Part shown: piece by piece, positions 44,585-53,513 of the stretch
Layout of the letters: every line of letters starts with the position of its first letter
Position numbering within the stretch: the stretch's first letter is position 1
Source of the DNA: an uncultured Desulfuromonadales bacterium
GTDB lineage: Bacteria; Desulfobacterota; Desulfuromonadia; Geobacterales; Pseudopelobacteraceae
Length of the DNA stretch: 64,000 nt
Assembly: GCA_903868145.1 (NCBI GenBank)
Contig: CAIPTY010000093.1
Coordinates: 1-64,000, forward strand
Direction of reading: 5' to 3'
The notes under the pieces: model-generated
The model's database searches: none
What the model saw: only the letters and a program-made list of their open reading frames with translations
What the model was told of the DNA's origin: nothing
Made by a program: the position numbers and the translations under genes

Positions 44585-45775
44585 CTACCGACTGGAGCGG
44601 ACCGGCCAGACAAATTGGCTATAGGTCTTATTGTCGCCATCAATGTCGCCGTCGCCCATATCGACTCCCCATGCATCCGACGGACTGTCTGCACTGGTGG
44701 ATGCGGACCAATAATAGACAGCCTGAACATTGGTAAAACCAAGACCGGCGAGCCATGTGGCCTGATTCAACTGCGCATGATCGACGAGCGAACTCAGCTC
44801 GATCCTATTTGGGAGGCGCCAGTCGGCAAAACCAAGATAGATGTTTGTATTCAGGCACTTAACATAGTCGAGTGATGCCTGCCAATTCTTCGTAGTCGCC
44901 GGAGTACAGGCTGTGGGACCGGGAGCATTGGCGTCTTTCGACCAGATAAGGCCGGTGAGATTGTCCCGAATGCTTCCATTTGTCACGTCGGTGAAGCGGA
45001 GTTTCGGCCAAATTGCTCCCTTGAGCGTGTCGCCGTCCTGACCGGTGCCGGTACAAGCTAGTATCGCACCAGTTGAGTCGTAACAGTGTGTTTGGCCGGT
45101 ACGTGGCAATAGATAAGCAAATGTTCCTGACTGTGCGGAGCGAACCGCCCAGGCATAGCCGTAGTCGGACTTATCATTGCCATCGACATCTCCCACGACC
45201 ATGCCGACCCCCCACGCACTCGAAGGTCCGTCGGCAGCGGACGACGAGGACCAATACCAGGCTTCGGCCTGAACGCCGCTGAACCCCTGCCCGATGAGCC
45301 ACAGGCTGGTATCCGATTGTGACGTATTGACAAGGCTCCGGAGTTCCAGCACATTCGGGAGACGCCAGTCAGTGAAGCCAAGGAAGCCGGAGGTGTTGAG
45401 ACACGTTACGTAGTCAAGAGCCGCCTGCCAGTTTTTTATCGTTGCGGGGGTACAGGCTGCGGGTCCGGGGGCATTGGCGTCCCAGGTCCAGATGAGGCCG
45501 GTATTATTGTCGAGCAGGGTGCCGTTGCTCTGGCCGGTAAATCTTGGGGTTGCCCATGCTCCGCCTTTGTGCAGTTCACCATCCTGGCCGGTACCGGCAC
45601 AGGAGATGATCGCCCCTGCGGCGTCATAACAGAGGGTCTGGCCGGTCTTCTGGAAATTGATGACAGCAGGTTGCTCAGTCGGCGTAACCGTCGGGGTTAC
45701 CGTTGCTGCCTGCTCGCCACAGGCATTGAATAGCAAGAGTATCAGAGCAAACAGGACGATATGTTTTGATGTCAT
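44585..45775 (-). CDS. DUF1566 double-domain lipoprotein
   Basis: 396 residues from ATG 45775, GGAAGG upstream; an in-frame extension to 45823 lacks a site. Lipobox LLFNAC. Two tandem ~170-residue halves, each starting TGQTxCYDxxGAI and containing LTGLIWxxDANAPGP, TPATxKNWQAxLDYV, FxDWRLPNxxEL and YYWSxSxxAD, are DUF1566 (Lcl C-terminal) modules. The halves are about half identical. Surface-exposed, function unknown. Confidence 0.9.
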   Translation of the reverse strand: MTSKHIVLFALILLLFNACGEQAATVTPTVTPTEQPAVINFQKTGQTLCYDAAGAIISCAGTGQDGELHKGGAWATPRFTGQSNGTLLDNNTGLIWTWDANAPGPAACTPATIKNWQAALDYVTCLNTSGFLGFTDWRLPNVLELRSLVNTSQSDTSLWLIGQGFSGVQAEAWYWSSSSAADGPSSAWGVGMVVGDVDGNDKSDYGYAWAVRSAQSGTFAYLLPRTGQTHCYDSTGAILACTGTGQDGDTLKGAIWPKLRFTDVTNGSIRDNLTGLIWSKDANAPGPTACTPATTKNWQASLDYVKCLNTNIYLGFADWRLPNRIELSSLVDHAQLNQATWLAGLGFTNVQAVYYWSASTSADSPSDAWGVDMGDGDIDGDNKTYSQFVWPVRSSR

Positions 45776-45892
45776 TATATTCAACCTTCCGGTGTCTTTC
45801 TGAACAATTAAAAGCGATTGCACTGAGGGTGAATGCCATACGCCGTTACGCTAAAACGCTATAAATGTAATTTCCGAAGCCTCAAAATAGAA

Positions 45893-48439
45893 CTAACGCT
45901 GCCAAAGAATATGTCTCTCTTCAAGAGGAATGGCCACTCCCAGACAATATGGAATGACGCGCGCAGTGAAATCCCCGGCAGGACGAGTCGCCGGTGCCTG
46001 AACGTTATACACATATCCATGCTCTGCACCTACCAACTGACGGTCGAGGACCATCTCCAGCCGGACTGGATTTCCGCCGTCAGTCTCCTCGGCATACAAC
46101 TCGACACGCACCGCATCAGGGTCAATCCCATTGAGATATACCTGAGCTTCAAACAGGTGCCACTGATTGGGAGTTTCCACTGCCATGTCGCCAAAACGCA
46201 CATGCACCCAATTGTCACGTACCATGTGGTGCCACCGAACCATCCGCACACCCGCCTCCCCATGCAGGGCGGCACGCTCGCCATATGCCGTGGCAGCCGG
46301 GATATAATAGCGTTCGGCATACTCACGCACCGTGCGGCTGGCGGAGTAGATCGGGGTCAGCCGCGCCATGCTTTCCCGCATGCGGGCCACCCAGGCTGTC
46401 GGAACGCCATCCGGGTTCCGGTTGTAAAATTCGGGGATAACCTCTTGTTCGAGTCGCTCGTACAGCGTCTCAGCCTCGGCTGCATCCCAGGCCGGATCAT
46501 CGCCGTGTTCCGCACCATCCCCCAACGCCCATCCCACCTCCGGGGTATAGGCCTCGGCCCACCAGCCATCCAGTTCAGAAAGATTAATACCTCCATTGAC
46601 AAGCACTTTCATACCGCTCGTGCCACATGCTTCCCAGGGCCGTCGGGGAGTGTTGATCCACACATCTACCCCCTGCACCAGATGCTCGCTCAAGTGCATG
46701 TTGTAATCACTGAGGAAGATCACATGGCGACGGACCTCGGGACGTTGGATGAAGCGCATCCACTGCTGAATCATGGCCTGCCCGGCACGGTCCGCCGGAT
46801 GGGCCTTGCCGGCGAGCACAAGTTGTACCGGGCGCTGGGGATCAGTCAACAGGCGCAGCAGTCGCTCAGGATCATGCAGCAGCATGTTGGGCCGCTTGTA
46901 GGCGGCAAAACGCCGCGCAAAGCCCAGTGTCAATGCGTTGGGATCTAAGATATGGCGTGCCCCTTCAACGGTGCCGGGCGATGCGCCGGAGGCGGCCAGT
47001 TGTTCGGGTAAGCGCTCGCGGGCGTATTCCACAAAAGACTTGCTGGCGGCGATTCGAAATTGCCAGAGGGTGCTGTCAGGTACACTGCGAATGTCCTGCT
47101 CCAGGCATTCCGTTGTCCCCAGCCAGCGCTCTTTGCCACAGGCCCTTGTCCATAGTTCGTCGGCTGCTGCCGAATCCCAGGTCGGCATGTGGACACCATT
47201 TGTCACATGTCCAACCGGAATTTCATCATGGGGCCAGCCTGGGAAGAGCGGCTCAAACAGGTGCCGACTGACCTTCCCATGCAAGCGGCTAACCCCATTC
47301 ACCGCCCCGCTACCACGAATTGCCAGATACGCCATGTTGAAACACTCCGACTCGTCGTTCGGATTTTGGCGCCCCAGGGCCAGCAACTCGTGAAGTGTCA
47401 GGCCAAGACGCTTTTCCGCATACCGCCCCAAATATTGCTCCATGAGGGCTGGCTGGAAATGATCAAAACCGGCGGCCACCGCCGTATGAGTGGTAAAGAG
47501 GTTTCCTGCCCGCGTGACAGACAGGGCAACTGCGAAGGGCTGCCCGGTTTCTTCCATATAACAACAGGCTCGTTCCAACACGGCAAAGGCCGCATGTCCT
47601 TCATTCAGGTGACAGATTTCCGGCTGGAGGCCGAGTGCCCGGAGCAGCCTCCACCCCCCCATCCCGAGCACCAGCTCCTGTTTCAGCCGCAATTCGGGCC
47701 CACCCCCATACAACTCGCTGGTGATCCCCCGATGGGCTGGAAAGTTAGCTGCGTCGTTGGTGTCAAGCAAATACAGCTTTACTCGACCAACCTGAACCTG
47801 CCAGGTGCGCAGCCAGACCGAGTAACCGGGCAGAGCTATCTCCAGACGCAACCACTCGCCGTTCGGGTGGCGTAGCGGCGTGATCGGCAACTGTCCGGGG
47901 TCATTATAGGGAAAGAGGGCCTGTTGTTGGCCATCCTTGTCAATCACCTGACGAAAATAGCCTTGCTGGTAGAGCAGACCGACACCTATGACCGGCAGGC
48001 CCAGGTCGCTGGCGGCTTTAAGCTGATCACCGGCCACATTGCCGAGCCCACCCGAGTAAATGGGCAATGCCTCGCTCAACATGAATTCCATGCTGAAATA
48101 CGCAACACAGGTCAGGGGAGCCAGAGGATAATTAAGCTGGAACCACGCGGGAGCCTCATCCGCCTGGGCCTTTGATTGTATAATGGCATCTATTTTCCTG
48201 CGGAAGACTGGATCGGCGAGCGCGCTCCTGATTTTCTCCCGGGAGACCGTCTGCAGGACATCGCATGGATGATGCGTCAGGTCCCACAGTACCGGGTCCA
48301 GATGCCGCCAAAGCTCGTCGGCGCCGTGGTTCCACGACCAGCGCATATCCAGTGCCAGCTCGACCAGGGAATTGAATCCCTCGACATCCTCTGGGAAGAG
48401 GCTGCAAATGGGGTGGCTGAGTAGGTTTTGTTCGCTCAT
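45893..48439 (-). CDS. glgP: Alpha-glucan phosphorylase (GlgP family)
   Basis: 848 residues from ATG 48439 (AAGGAA 5 nt upstream); the frame runs further upstream with no site. Cytoplasmic. YFSMEFMLSEALPIYSGGLGNVAGD, HLNEGHAAFAVLE, and the PLP-binding EACGTSGMKVLVNGG with its catalytic Lys mark the short-type alpha-glucan phosphorylase (TIGR02094-like). It releases glucose-1-phosphate from glycogen or starch. With the GH13 enzyme at 40987 this gives a glycogen pathway. A 371-codon plus-strand frame (45833-46948) inside is antisense. Confidence 0.95.
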   Translation of the reverse strand: MSEQNLLSHPICSLFPEDVEGFNSLVELALDMRWSWNHGADELWRHLDPVLWDLTHHPCDVLQTVSREKIRSALADPVFRRKIDAIIQSKAQADEAPAWFQLNYPLAPLTCVAYFSMEFMLSEALPIYSGGLGNVAGDQLKAASDLGLPVIGVGLLYQQGYFRQVIDKDGQQQALFPYNDPGQLPITPLRHPNGEWLRLEIALPGYSVWLRTWQVQVGRVKLYLLDTNDAANFPAHRGITSELYGGGPELRLKQELVLGMGGWRLLRALGLQPEICHLNEGHAAFAVLERACCYMEETGQPFAVALSVTRAGNLFTTHTAVAAGFDHFQPALMEQYLGRYAEKRLGLTLHELLALGRQNPNDESECFNMAYLAIRGSGAVNGVSRLHGKVSRHLFEPLFPGWPHDEIPVGHVTNGVHMPTWDSAAADELWTRACGKERWLGTTECLEQDIRSVPDSTLWQFRIAASKSFVEYARERLPEQLAASGASPGTVEGARHILDPNALTLGFARRFAAYKRPNMLLHDPERLLRLLTDPQRPVQLVLAGKAHPADRAGQAMIQQWMRFIQRPEVRRHVIFLSDYNMHLSEHLVQGVDVWINTPRRPWEACGTSGMKVLVNGGINLSELDGWWAEAYTPEVGWALGDGAEHGDDPAWDAAEAETLYERLEQEVIPEFYNRNPDGVPTAWVARMRESMARLTPIYSASRTVREYAERYYIPAATAYGERAALHGEAGVRMVRWHHMVRDNWVHVRFGDMAVETPNQWHLFEAQVYLNGIDPDAVRVELYAEETDGGNPVRLEMVLDRQLVGAEHGYVYNVQAPATRPAGDFTARVIPYCLGVAIPLEERHILWQR

Positions 48440-48528
48440 GGATGTTCCTTCGGATGCAGGCAAACCATCTTTGGTTAGCTCAAAAATGCCAATAATCGCA
48501 CCTACTCCAGCGGACGTAGGTCCTACGG

Positions 48529-49227
48529 CTACAAAACTGCGGCACCGAAGAGTTTGCCGACGCCAGCCGTGATCCCCATTGCCAGCGCTCCCCAGAAGAC
48601 GACACGCACGGCGCCCTTGATAATAGAGGCACCGCCAGCGTATGCGGCGGTTCCACCAAGTATGACTAAAGCTACAAGAGTTGTTGCGTACGAGACTTGA
48701 ACAATCAGGGTCTTGGGCGCCAGCCACGCAGTTGCAAGCGGTATAATCGCCCCTGCAACAAAGGAACTCGCGGAAGACAATGCAGCCTGGATCGGCCGTG
48801 CCCGCAGAGTTTCCGTAATGCCAAGTTCATCGCGGGCATGTGCTCCAAGGGCGTCACTGGACATCAACTTTTCTGCTACAAGCCGTGCCAGCGCTTGATC
48901 AAGCCCACGGTTAACATAAATTGCGGTCAGCTCGGTAAGTTCGCTTTCCGGTTCAATTTCCAACTCGCGTTTTTCCCTTTCGAGATCTGCCGCTTCAGTG
49001 TCGGCTTGCGACTGAACCGATACATACTCTCCGGCCGCCATTGACATGGCTCCGGCAACCAGACCGGCCACACCTGTCAACAGAATATTGTGGTGAGCGG
49101 CTCCGGAAGCTGCTACGCCAACGACGAGACTTGCTACCGATATGGTTCCATCATTCGCACCGAGCACGGCAGCACGAAGCCAGTTGATTCGGCTTGTATT
49201 GTGGAACTCCCTCTGTATGTGTACCAT
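48529..49227 (-). CDS. VIT1/CCC1-family membrane transporter
   Basis: 232 residues, five membrane segments. RAAVLGANDGTISVASLVVGVAAS at the N-terminus and AAGEYVSVQSQADTE after helix 2 are the VIT1/CCC1 signature for Fe/Mn transport; the Glu-rich cytoplasmic segment (~95-145) carries metal-binding residues. ATG 49227 has AAGGAGA upstream; TTG 49233 lacks spacing. It may sequester or export iron or manganese. Confidence 0.92.
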   Translation of the reverse strand: MVHIQREFHNTSRINWLRAAVLGANDGTISVASLVVGVAASGAAHHNILLTGVAGLVAGAMSMAAGEYVSVQSQADTEAADLEREKRELEIEPESELTELTAIYVNRGLDQALARLVAEKLMSSDALGAHARDELGITETLRARPIQAALSSASSFVAGAIIPLATAWLAPKTLIVQVSYATTLVALVILGGTAAYAGGASIIKGAVRVVFWGALAMGITAGVGKLFGAAVL

Positions 49228-49365
49228 CGACAAAATCTCCTTTATGCTGACCTTTTCAATGCTGACGCAGGAAGCATAACTCGGTGCGGAGATGATCTAC
49301 TTCTTCTATCAGGTTGAATAAATTAAAATTACCGAGTGCACAGGGTCTTTTCAGAAATTCATATC

Positions 49366-50145
49366 TCAGGTTTTCGGTTTTTCCCCGAGTCTTTCAAAGA
49401 CCTTCATCAGTTCAATGGGAAGCGGGAAAAGAATAGTGCTGTTCTTTTCCACAGCAATCTCAGTAAGCGTTTGCAGGTAGCGCATTTGCATAGCAGCAGG
49501 GTTCTGGCTTAGGGTGTTGGCGGCTTCCAGTAGCTGTTGACTGGCAAGGAGTTCGCCTTCGGCGGCAATAACCTTGGCACGTTTTTCCCGTTCGGCCTCG
49601 GCCTGCTTTCCCATGGCGCGCTGAATCTGTTCAGGAAGGTCAACACTCTTAAGTTCAACTGCAGAGACCTGGATGCCCCATGGTTCGGTAGAGGAATCAA
49701 TAATCTCTCGGAGTCTCAGGCTGAGTTTTTCACGATCCGCCAGCAGTTCGTCCAGTGTTACCTCACCGAGAATGGATCTCAGAGTGGTTTGCGCAATCTG
49801 GCTGGTTGCATAGTTGTAGTCCTCCACGCCGAGGATAGCCTGTTTGGCGTCCATTACCTTGAAGTAAACAACAGCGCTAACCTTCAGACTCACATTATCG
49901 CGAGTGATGATATCCTGGCTCGGCACATCCAGAACTACGGTACGAAGGCTGATACACACGGCTGTCTGAAATGGGCGGAAGACGAAGACGAGACCAGGGC
50001 CCTTGGGTTCCTTGTTCACCTTGCCGAGTGTGAACACCACCAAGCGTTCATACTCATTCACCACCTTGAGGCAGCTCGCAAGCCAGGCGAATGGGATAAG
50101 AATGAATGGTGCGATGCTGAATATTGTGTTGTAAAGTGCAGACAT
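49366..50145 (-). CDS. Slipin (SPFH/Band 7, stomatin-like) membrane protein
   Basis: 259 residues. One N-terminal membrane segment (~5-28) followed by the Band 7 domain: NEYERLVVFTLGKV, GPGLVFVFRPF, TRDNVSLKVSAVVYFKV, IQRAMGKQAEAEREKRAKVIAAEGE. It is probably a membrane-microdomain scaffold. The NfeD-type protease often paired with it is absent here. ACCGGAGGCAAGC precedes the ATG. Confidence 0.92.
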   Translation of the reverse strand: MSALYNTIFSIAPFILIPFAWLASCLKVVNEYERLVVFTLGKVNKEPKGPGLVFVFRPFQTAVCISLRTVVLDVPSQDIITRDNVSLKVSAVVYFKVMDAKQAILGVEDYNYATSQIAQTTLRSILGEVTLDELLADREKLSLRLREIIDSSTEPWGIQVSAVELKSVDLPEQIQRAMGKQAEAEREKRAKVIAAEGELLASQQLLEAANTLSQNPAAMQMRYLQTLTEIAVEKNSTILFPLPIELMKVFERLGEKPKT

Positions 50146-50202
50146 GCTTGCCTCCGGAAAGATTGAAAGATTGATTCTAATTGCAGTGTGATGACTATTA
50201 TA

Positions 50203-50237
50203 AATTTAGCCTCTGAAATGGGTTCAGAGGCTAAATT
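50203..50237 (-). terminator. Terminator after 47-residue gene
   Basis: AATTTAGCCTCTGA (50203-50216) pairs perfectly with TCAGAGGCTAAATT (50224-50237), loop AATGGGT. T-rich tail on the minus side. It ends the transcript of the small gene at 50261. Confidence 0.85.
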
Positions 50238-50260
50238 GTGATCCAATTTCGGGGATATTC

Positions 50261-50404
50261 TTATTTACGCCGGTCAGCACCGGAAGCACTGACTTTCGGT
50301 TTGTCTGAACATGGTGCCTTGTCTTTGCAAGCACACAGAGATTTATCTTTCTCTGCTCCTGTAACAGGCGCTTTCGGTTTGTGCTCGTCTTTGTCGTGGC
50401 TCAT
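50261..50404 (-). CDS. 47-residue Lys/Cys-rich protein
   Basis: MSHDKDEHKPKAPVTGAEKD continues with a CAC pair and a lone Cys and ends SGADRRK. Highly charged, no signal or membrane segment. AAAAGGAGAATAAATT precedes the ATG at 50404. Bounded by a sigma-54 promoter 52 bp upstream and a perfect terminator, so it forms its own short transcription unit. No family recognised; Cys and His content could bind metal. Confidence 0.75.
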   Translation of the reverse strand: MSHDKDEHKPKAPVTGAEKDKSLCACKDKAPCSDKPKVSASGADRRK

Positions 50405-50455
50405 AATTTATTCTCCTTTTTTGGCATCCCCTCTTTCTATCTGGTTGTTTGAAAA

Positions 50456-50470
50456 GCATCTATCGAGCCA
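50456..50470 (-). promoter_or_regulatory. Sigma-54-type promoter of the 47-residue gene
   Basis: Minus strand TGGCTCGATAGATGC: correct GG-N10-GC spacing, CGATAG identical to the pilus promoter spacer. It differs from consensus at the fifth base and first base of TTGC. Confidence 0.65.
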
Positions 50471-50568
50471 GAAAAGGACCACCGGCAATATAAGTGTAAC
50501 TTGCTATTTATAAAGGCAAATATAAATAATTTTTTGGTGGTATTTAAAACAATATTTCAATAAATCCT

Positions 50569-50599
50569 GCAAAGTCTAACAGAAGCACCAAATACGACA
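50569..50599 (-). promoter_or_regulatory. Enhancer element on minus strand, 129 bp upstream
   Basis: Minus-strand left part TGTCGTATTTGG and right part CTGTTAGAC match the consensus at about 18 of 31 positions. The distance to the -24 element (50599 to 50470, 129 bp) equals that of the plus-strand copies. Confidence 0.55.
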
Positions 50600-50695
50600 G
50601 ATTCCATTACTCATTGGTGGCCTGCCTTCATCTCTTTCTTTTCATGCATGCTCCCAGATCAATCAACGGACAGTGCCATGCCTCGTTTTAATAAT

Positions 50696-51514
50696 TTAAT
50701 TTAGGCATTTAACACTCTTTTTAGAGTGTAGTGAGCGCTTTACACGCTCTGCCGGGTCCTGGCGGTAGTAGTTGCTAAGAATGTGGTAAAGCTCATGGGC
50801 GTTTTCATGTAGAGTTACTGGTCTGTCAAAGAATTCCTCGGTGGCAACTGCAAAAAACTCGGCCGCGTTTCGAGCACCATAAGCATCCACAAAACTTTTG
50901 TGCCCTTGTGAAGCTGTCCGTTGTAAATGCACGAATTCATGGGTGCATACAGATATCCAGTCGGCTAACTGCTCACGATCAGCAAGCGGCGGCGTACCGT
51001 CGGCAGCTCCGTCGAGCATGTCAAGTTTGTGCGCAAATTCGTGGTAGACAACGTTGTGTCCCTGTTCGGGGTGTCGCGCACCTCGGAGGACAGCATCCCA
51101 CACCAGTATTACCGAGCCGTGCGTGAAGGCCTGGCCGACAATTGGCCGGCTAGGCTCTACCGGGGCGACCACATGTTCAAAGACACCTGTCTGACGCTCG
51201 GGGATCATTATGGTGGTTGGGTAGACAAGGATTGACTCCACGTTGCGATAGTAATCGTGCGGGAGACCCAATTGTAGCAGACAGGCCTGGGCCGCTATGG
51301 TTACACGGATTTCGTCAGTAAGTTCAAGACCGCCGCACCCCTCCCACAATTTCTCATCCAAAAACACCTGCACCATAGCACGCAACTCTTCACGTTCGCC
51401 CTCATCCAGTACCCTGAAGTGGACCACATTAGCGTACAGGAAGGCATCCCACTCTGGTGGGAATCGTCGCTTGCGCACTTCTGCCCGACGATAGTCACGT
51501 AGCCAGTGAAACAT
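50696..51514 (-). CDS. mtfA: M90-family zinc metallopeptidase (MtfA-like)
   Basis: 272 residues, close to E. coli MtfA. Zn motif HEFAHKLDMLDG with downstream Glu (AAEFFAVATEEFFD), plus PEQGHNVVYHEFAHK. N-terminal WLRDYRRAEVRKRRFPPEWDAFL is typical. Cytoplasmic; in E. coli it releases Mlc inhibition of glucose transport, but no Mlc target is visible here. AAGGAG is 11 nt before the ATG. Confidence 0.93.
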   Translation of the reverse strand: MFHWLRDYRRAEVRKRRFPPEWDAFLYANVVHFRVLDEGEREELRAMVQVFLDEKLWEGCGGLELTDEIRVTIAAQACLLQLGLPHDYYRNVESILVYPTTIMIPERQTGVFEHVVAPVEPSRPIVGQAFTHGSVILVWDAVLRGARHPEQGHNVVYHEFAHKLDMLDGAADGTPPLADREQLADWISVCTHEFVHLQRTASQGHKSFVDAYGARNAAEFFAVATEEFFDRPVTLHENAHELYHILSNYYRQDPAERVKRSLHSKKSVKCLN

Positions 51515-51725
51515 GCTTGAGACACTCCTTGATACAGATCCAGTTTAGCATTGCCCCATAATCAGCAATTGAAACAGGGATACATGAGAATTCTTGACTT
51601 GATGAAAACCTGGGAATGGAACCGTATGAGTTCAAATTATCCGCAGAATTATGCATCATACAAGACTGACAATCGACTATCCTTTGCAGCATTCAGGAAA
51701 TGCAGTATCATATAAATTAGGGAAA

Positions 51726-51751
51726 AAAGGGCGCATTGCAGTGCGCCCTTT
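51726..51751 (-). terminator. Terminator after lmo0937-type gene
   Basis: AAAGGGCGCA (51726-51735) pairs with TGCGCCCTTT (51742-51751), with six A on the plus strand just before, giving a T run on the minus transcript. Confidence 0.85.
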
Positions 51752-51784
51752 CTGTACAGGATATTGAGTCATGTTCTTTGAACT

Positions 51785-51934
51785 TTACAGAACTTTGCGT
51801 CCCTGAATAACTCGTAGCAGCACTACGATAATTGCAATTACGAGCAGGACATGGATCAGCCCTCCCATCGTATAGGCAGTTACCATTCCCAAAAGCCAGA
51901 GTATTATCAGGACTATACAGATTGTCCACAGCAT
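51785..51934 (-). CDS. lmo0937-type small membrane protein (49 aa)
   Basis: MLWTICIVLIILWLLGMVTA followed by TMGGLIHVLLVIAIIVVLLRVIQG and RKVL: two hydrophobic helices with the family's TMGGxIHxLLVIAxIxVL core (DUF5670, lmo0937 family). GGAGGGAAGTT precedes the ATG. Function unknown; often induced by envelope stress in other bacteria. Followed by a clean terminator. Confidence 0.88.
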   Translation of the reverse strand: MLWTICIVLIILWLLGMVTAYTMGGLIHVLLVIAIIVVLLRVIQGRKVL

Positions 51935-52010
51935 AACTTCCCTCCACATCTATCGTTTTGGCAGGGGTAAACCTCTGCCTAATCAGCATCGTAATAAACC
52001 GTCATCAAAA

Positions 52011-52040
52011 AATTAAAACCCGCCGGAACGGGTTTTAATT
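52011..52040 (-). terminator. Terminator after BON lipoprotein
   Basis: AATTAAAACCCG pairs with CGGGTTTTAATT around a CCGGAA loop, just past the BON gene's stop. Confidence 0.85.
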
Positions 52041-52057
52041 TAGCGTGGGGTTTACCG

Positions 52058-52372
52058 CTATTTTATGACCAGATCGTTTTCAACCCTGATAACACCGACG
52101 ACACCTCTGGCAACTTCACCAGCCATTGAAACACTCTGGGCTGAATCGACAAAACCACTTAATTGAACAACCTGCTGGTAGGTTTTAACACTGATCTGAA
52201 GCATTTTAAGTGTTGTTTCTTTGAAGATGGCAGCTTTTACTTTTGTTGTGATAACGGAGTCATCTACATACTCACCAGTACTTTCATGCTTTGGGGTTGC
52301 AGCACATGCCGACAGTAGCGTAATCAATCCGATGCAGAGCATTAACTGTTTGATACGATGAAGTTTAGACAT
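52058..52372 (-). CDS. Single-BON lipoprotein
   Basis: 104 residues. Lipobox LLSAC; mature part YVDDSVITTKVKAAIFKE, VKTYQQVVQLSGFVDSA and VIRVENDLVIK is one BON domain. It probably binds the outer membrane. AAAAGGAGAAG precedes the ATG. It follows the DUF2959 gene by 21 bp in the same operon. Confidence 0.88.
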   Translation of the reverse strand: MSKLHRIKQLMLCIGLITLLSACAATPKHESTGEYVDDSVITTKVKAAIFKETTLKMLQISVKTYQQVVQLSGFVDSAQSVSMAGEVARGVVGVIRVENDLVIK

Positions 52373-52393
52373 TAGTTCTTCTCCTTTTATATT

Positions 52394-53041
52394 CTATTTT
52401 TTCCCTTTGTATAATTCGGCCTTGATATCATCAAGTGCTTCGATTACCGGCCTAAGAGACGCTTTGAGAGCAACCAGATTTTTGACTGATTTCTTCGCAA
52501 CGGGAACAATTGCTTCAACACCTTTAGGTGTCAAGTCGGTAGAGAGATACTTCTGAATTTCCTTAAGGTCCGTCAGATAATCATGGTAAGTTGCTTTGAT
52601 TCCAGCCGATGCAGCAGGTACGCGAGCATAGATATCAGCCAGTTTGTTGCGGCGTTCTGAGCTGAGTTCTCGAATTTCTTCATTACTAAAGGCATCGCCC
52701 TGTTTTTCCCATTCCGAAAAATACTCCTTACTTTGCGCCTTCATTTCATCTGTCCGCTTAATCACACGTTTACCTTCGCTATCAAGCCTGGTGACATTAT
52801 CTGTGTAACTGTCGAATGAATTTTTCAGATCAGGATTTCCTGCAACAACAAGTGCATCAAGTGATGCAGAAGTTGCATCAATTTGAATAATCATTTTCCT
52901 GATCTCGCTGTCTACGTCTTTGATTGAGTTGGATGTATTTACGGACCGGTCCATACCGGTAGTAGCACAACCGCCCAGAAACGTTAAAGCACTGAACAGA
53001 AGTAAGCTGAGTAAAGCCAGTGAATGTTTTTCAAATTTCAT
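52394..53041 (-). CDS. DUF2959-like lipoprotein
   Basis: 215 residues. Lipobox LGGC in a strong signal; mature protein is helical (DVDSEIRKMIIQIDATSASLDALV, AKKSVKNLVALKASLRPVIEALDDIKAELYKG), as in DUF2959. Periplasmic or outer-membrane anchored, role unknown. AAAGGAGAACATC precedes the ATG. First gene of a two-gene operon with a sigma-54-like promoter 111 bp upstream. Confidence 0.8.
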   Translation of the reverse strand: MKFEKHSLALLSLLLFSALTFLGGCATTGMDRSVNTSNSIKDVDSEIRKMIIQIDATSASLDALVVAGNPDLKNSFDSYTDNVTRLDSEGKRVIKRTDEMKAQSKEYFSEWEKQGDAFSNEEIRELSSERRNKLADIYARVPAASAGIKATYHDYLTDLKEIQKYLSTDLTPKGVEAIVPVAKKSVKNLVALKASLRPVIEALDDIKAELYKGKK

Positions 53042-53151
53042 GATGTTCTCCTTTGTTATTCGTGAGTGGTTAATAAACAGTCATTGCATCCCTCTAGTCA
53101 GAACCTTCAAGAACGACTAATCGCGATAGTCATCAGATGAATCCTGATATC

Positions 53152-53166
53152 GCAATAAGCCGGCCA
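53152..53166 (-). promoter_or_regulatory. Putative sigma-54 promoter for DUF2959/BON operon
   Basis: Minus strand TGGCCGGCTTATTGC has -24 TGGC and -12 TTGC at correct spacing. A very weak enhancer-like stretch (CCGTATTTTGAGGTTC, minus) begins near 53298, 132 bp upstream. Confidence 0.5.
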
Positions 53167-53372
53167 AGATCAGATGCCTGCACTGTTTGTTAGACTTGCT
53201 TTTTAATACAGGATGTTGGGTTGTCTGATGGGAGCAATCAAGGTGTGGTGAAAGGGTATGTATGACCTCAATATTTGGTGGAACCTCAAAATACGGAGGG
53301 AATTGATTTACTGTTTTTACAACCTTACAACCAAGTAAAATTTGTTTATATTAATATTTTAGCAATTCCACT

Positions 53373-53403
53373 CGTCATATATGGCAAAAATGCTAAATAC
53401 AAC
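53373..53403 (+). promoter_or_regulatory. Enhancer element upstream of TonB-receptor promoter
   Basis: CGTCATATATGGCA and ATGCTAAATACAAC match the consensus at about 24 of 31 positions. It starts 126 bp before the -24 element at 53499. Confidence 0.65.
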
Positions 53404-53498
53404 AGATCTTGTGTACGGAATTATGTGCCTCTGCCTATATATTCCATTTAACATCAATCACATCAGGCAATTACAATAAAGTATTTATCAGTATTATT

Positions 53499-53513
53499 TG
53501 GCACATTGGTTGC
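53499..53513 (+). promoter_or_regulatory. Sigma-54 promoter for TonB/YfiR/GGDEF-EAL operon
   Basis: TGGCACATTGGTTGC matches the -24/-12 consensus. It lies 326 bp upstream of ATG 53840, which would give a long leader. Confidence 0.75.

Noticed and set aside
45833-46948. 371-codon plus-strand frame
   Set aside because: Antisense to the well-conserved glucan phosphorylase; no domain and no ribosome site.
48495-48520. Minus-strand TGGCATTTTTGAGC upstream of glgP as a sigma-54 promoter
   Set aside because: One base too short between GG and GC.
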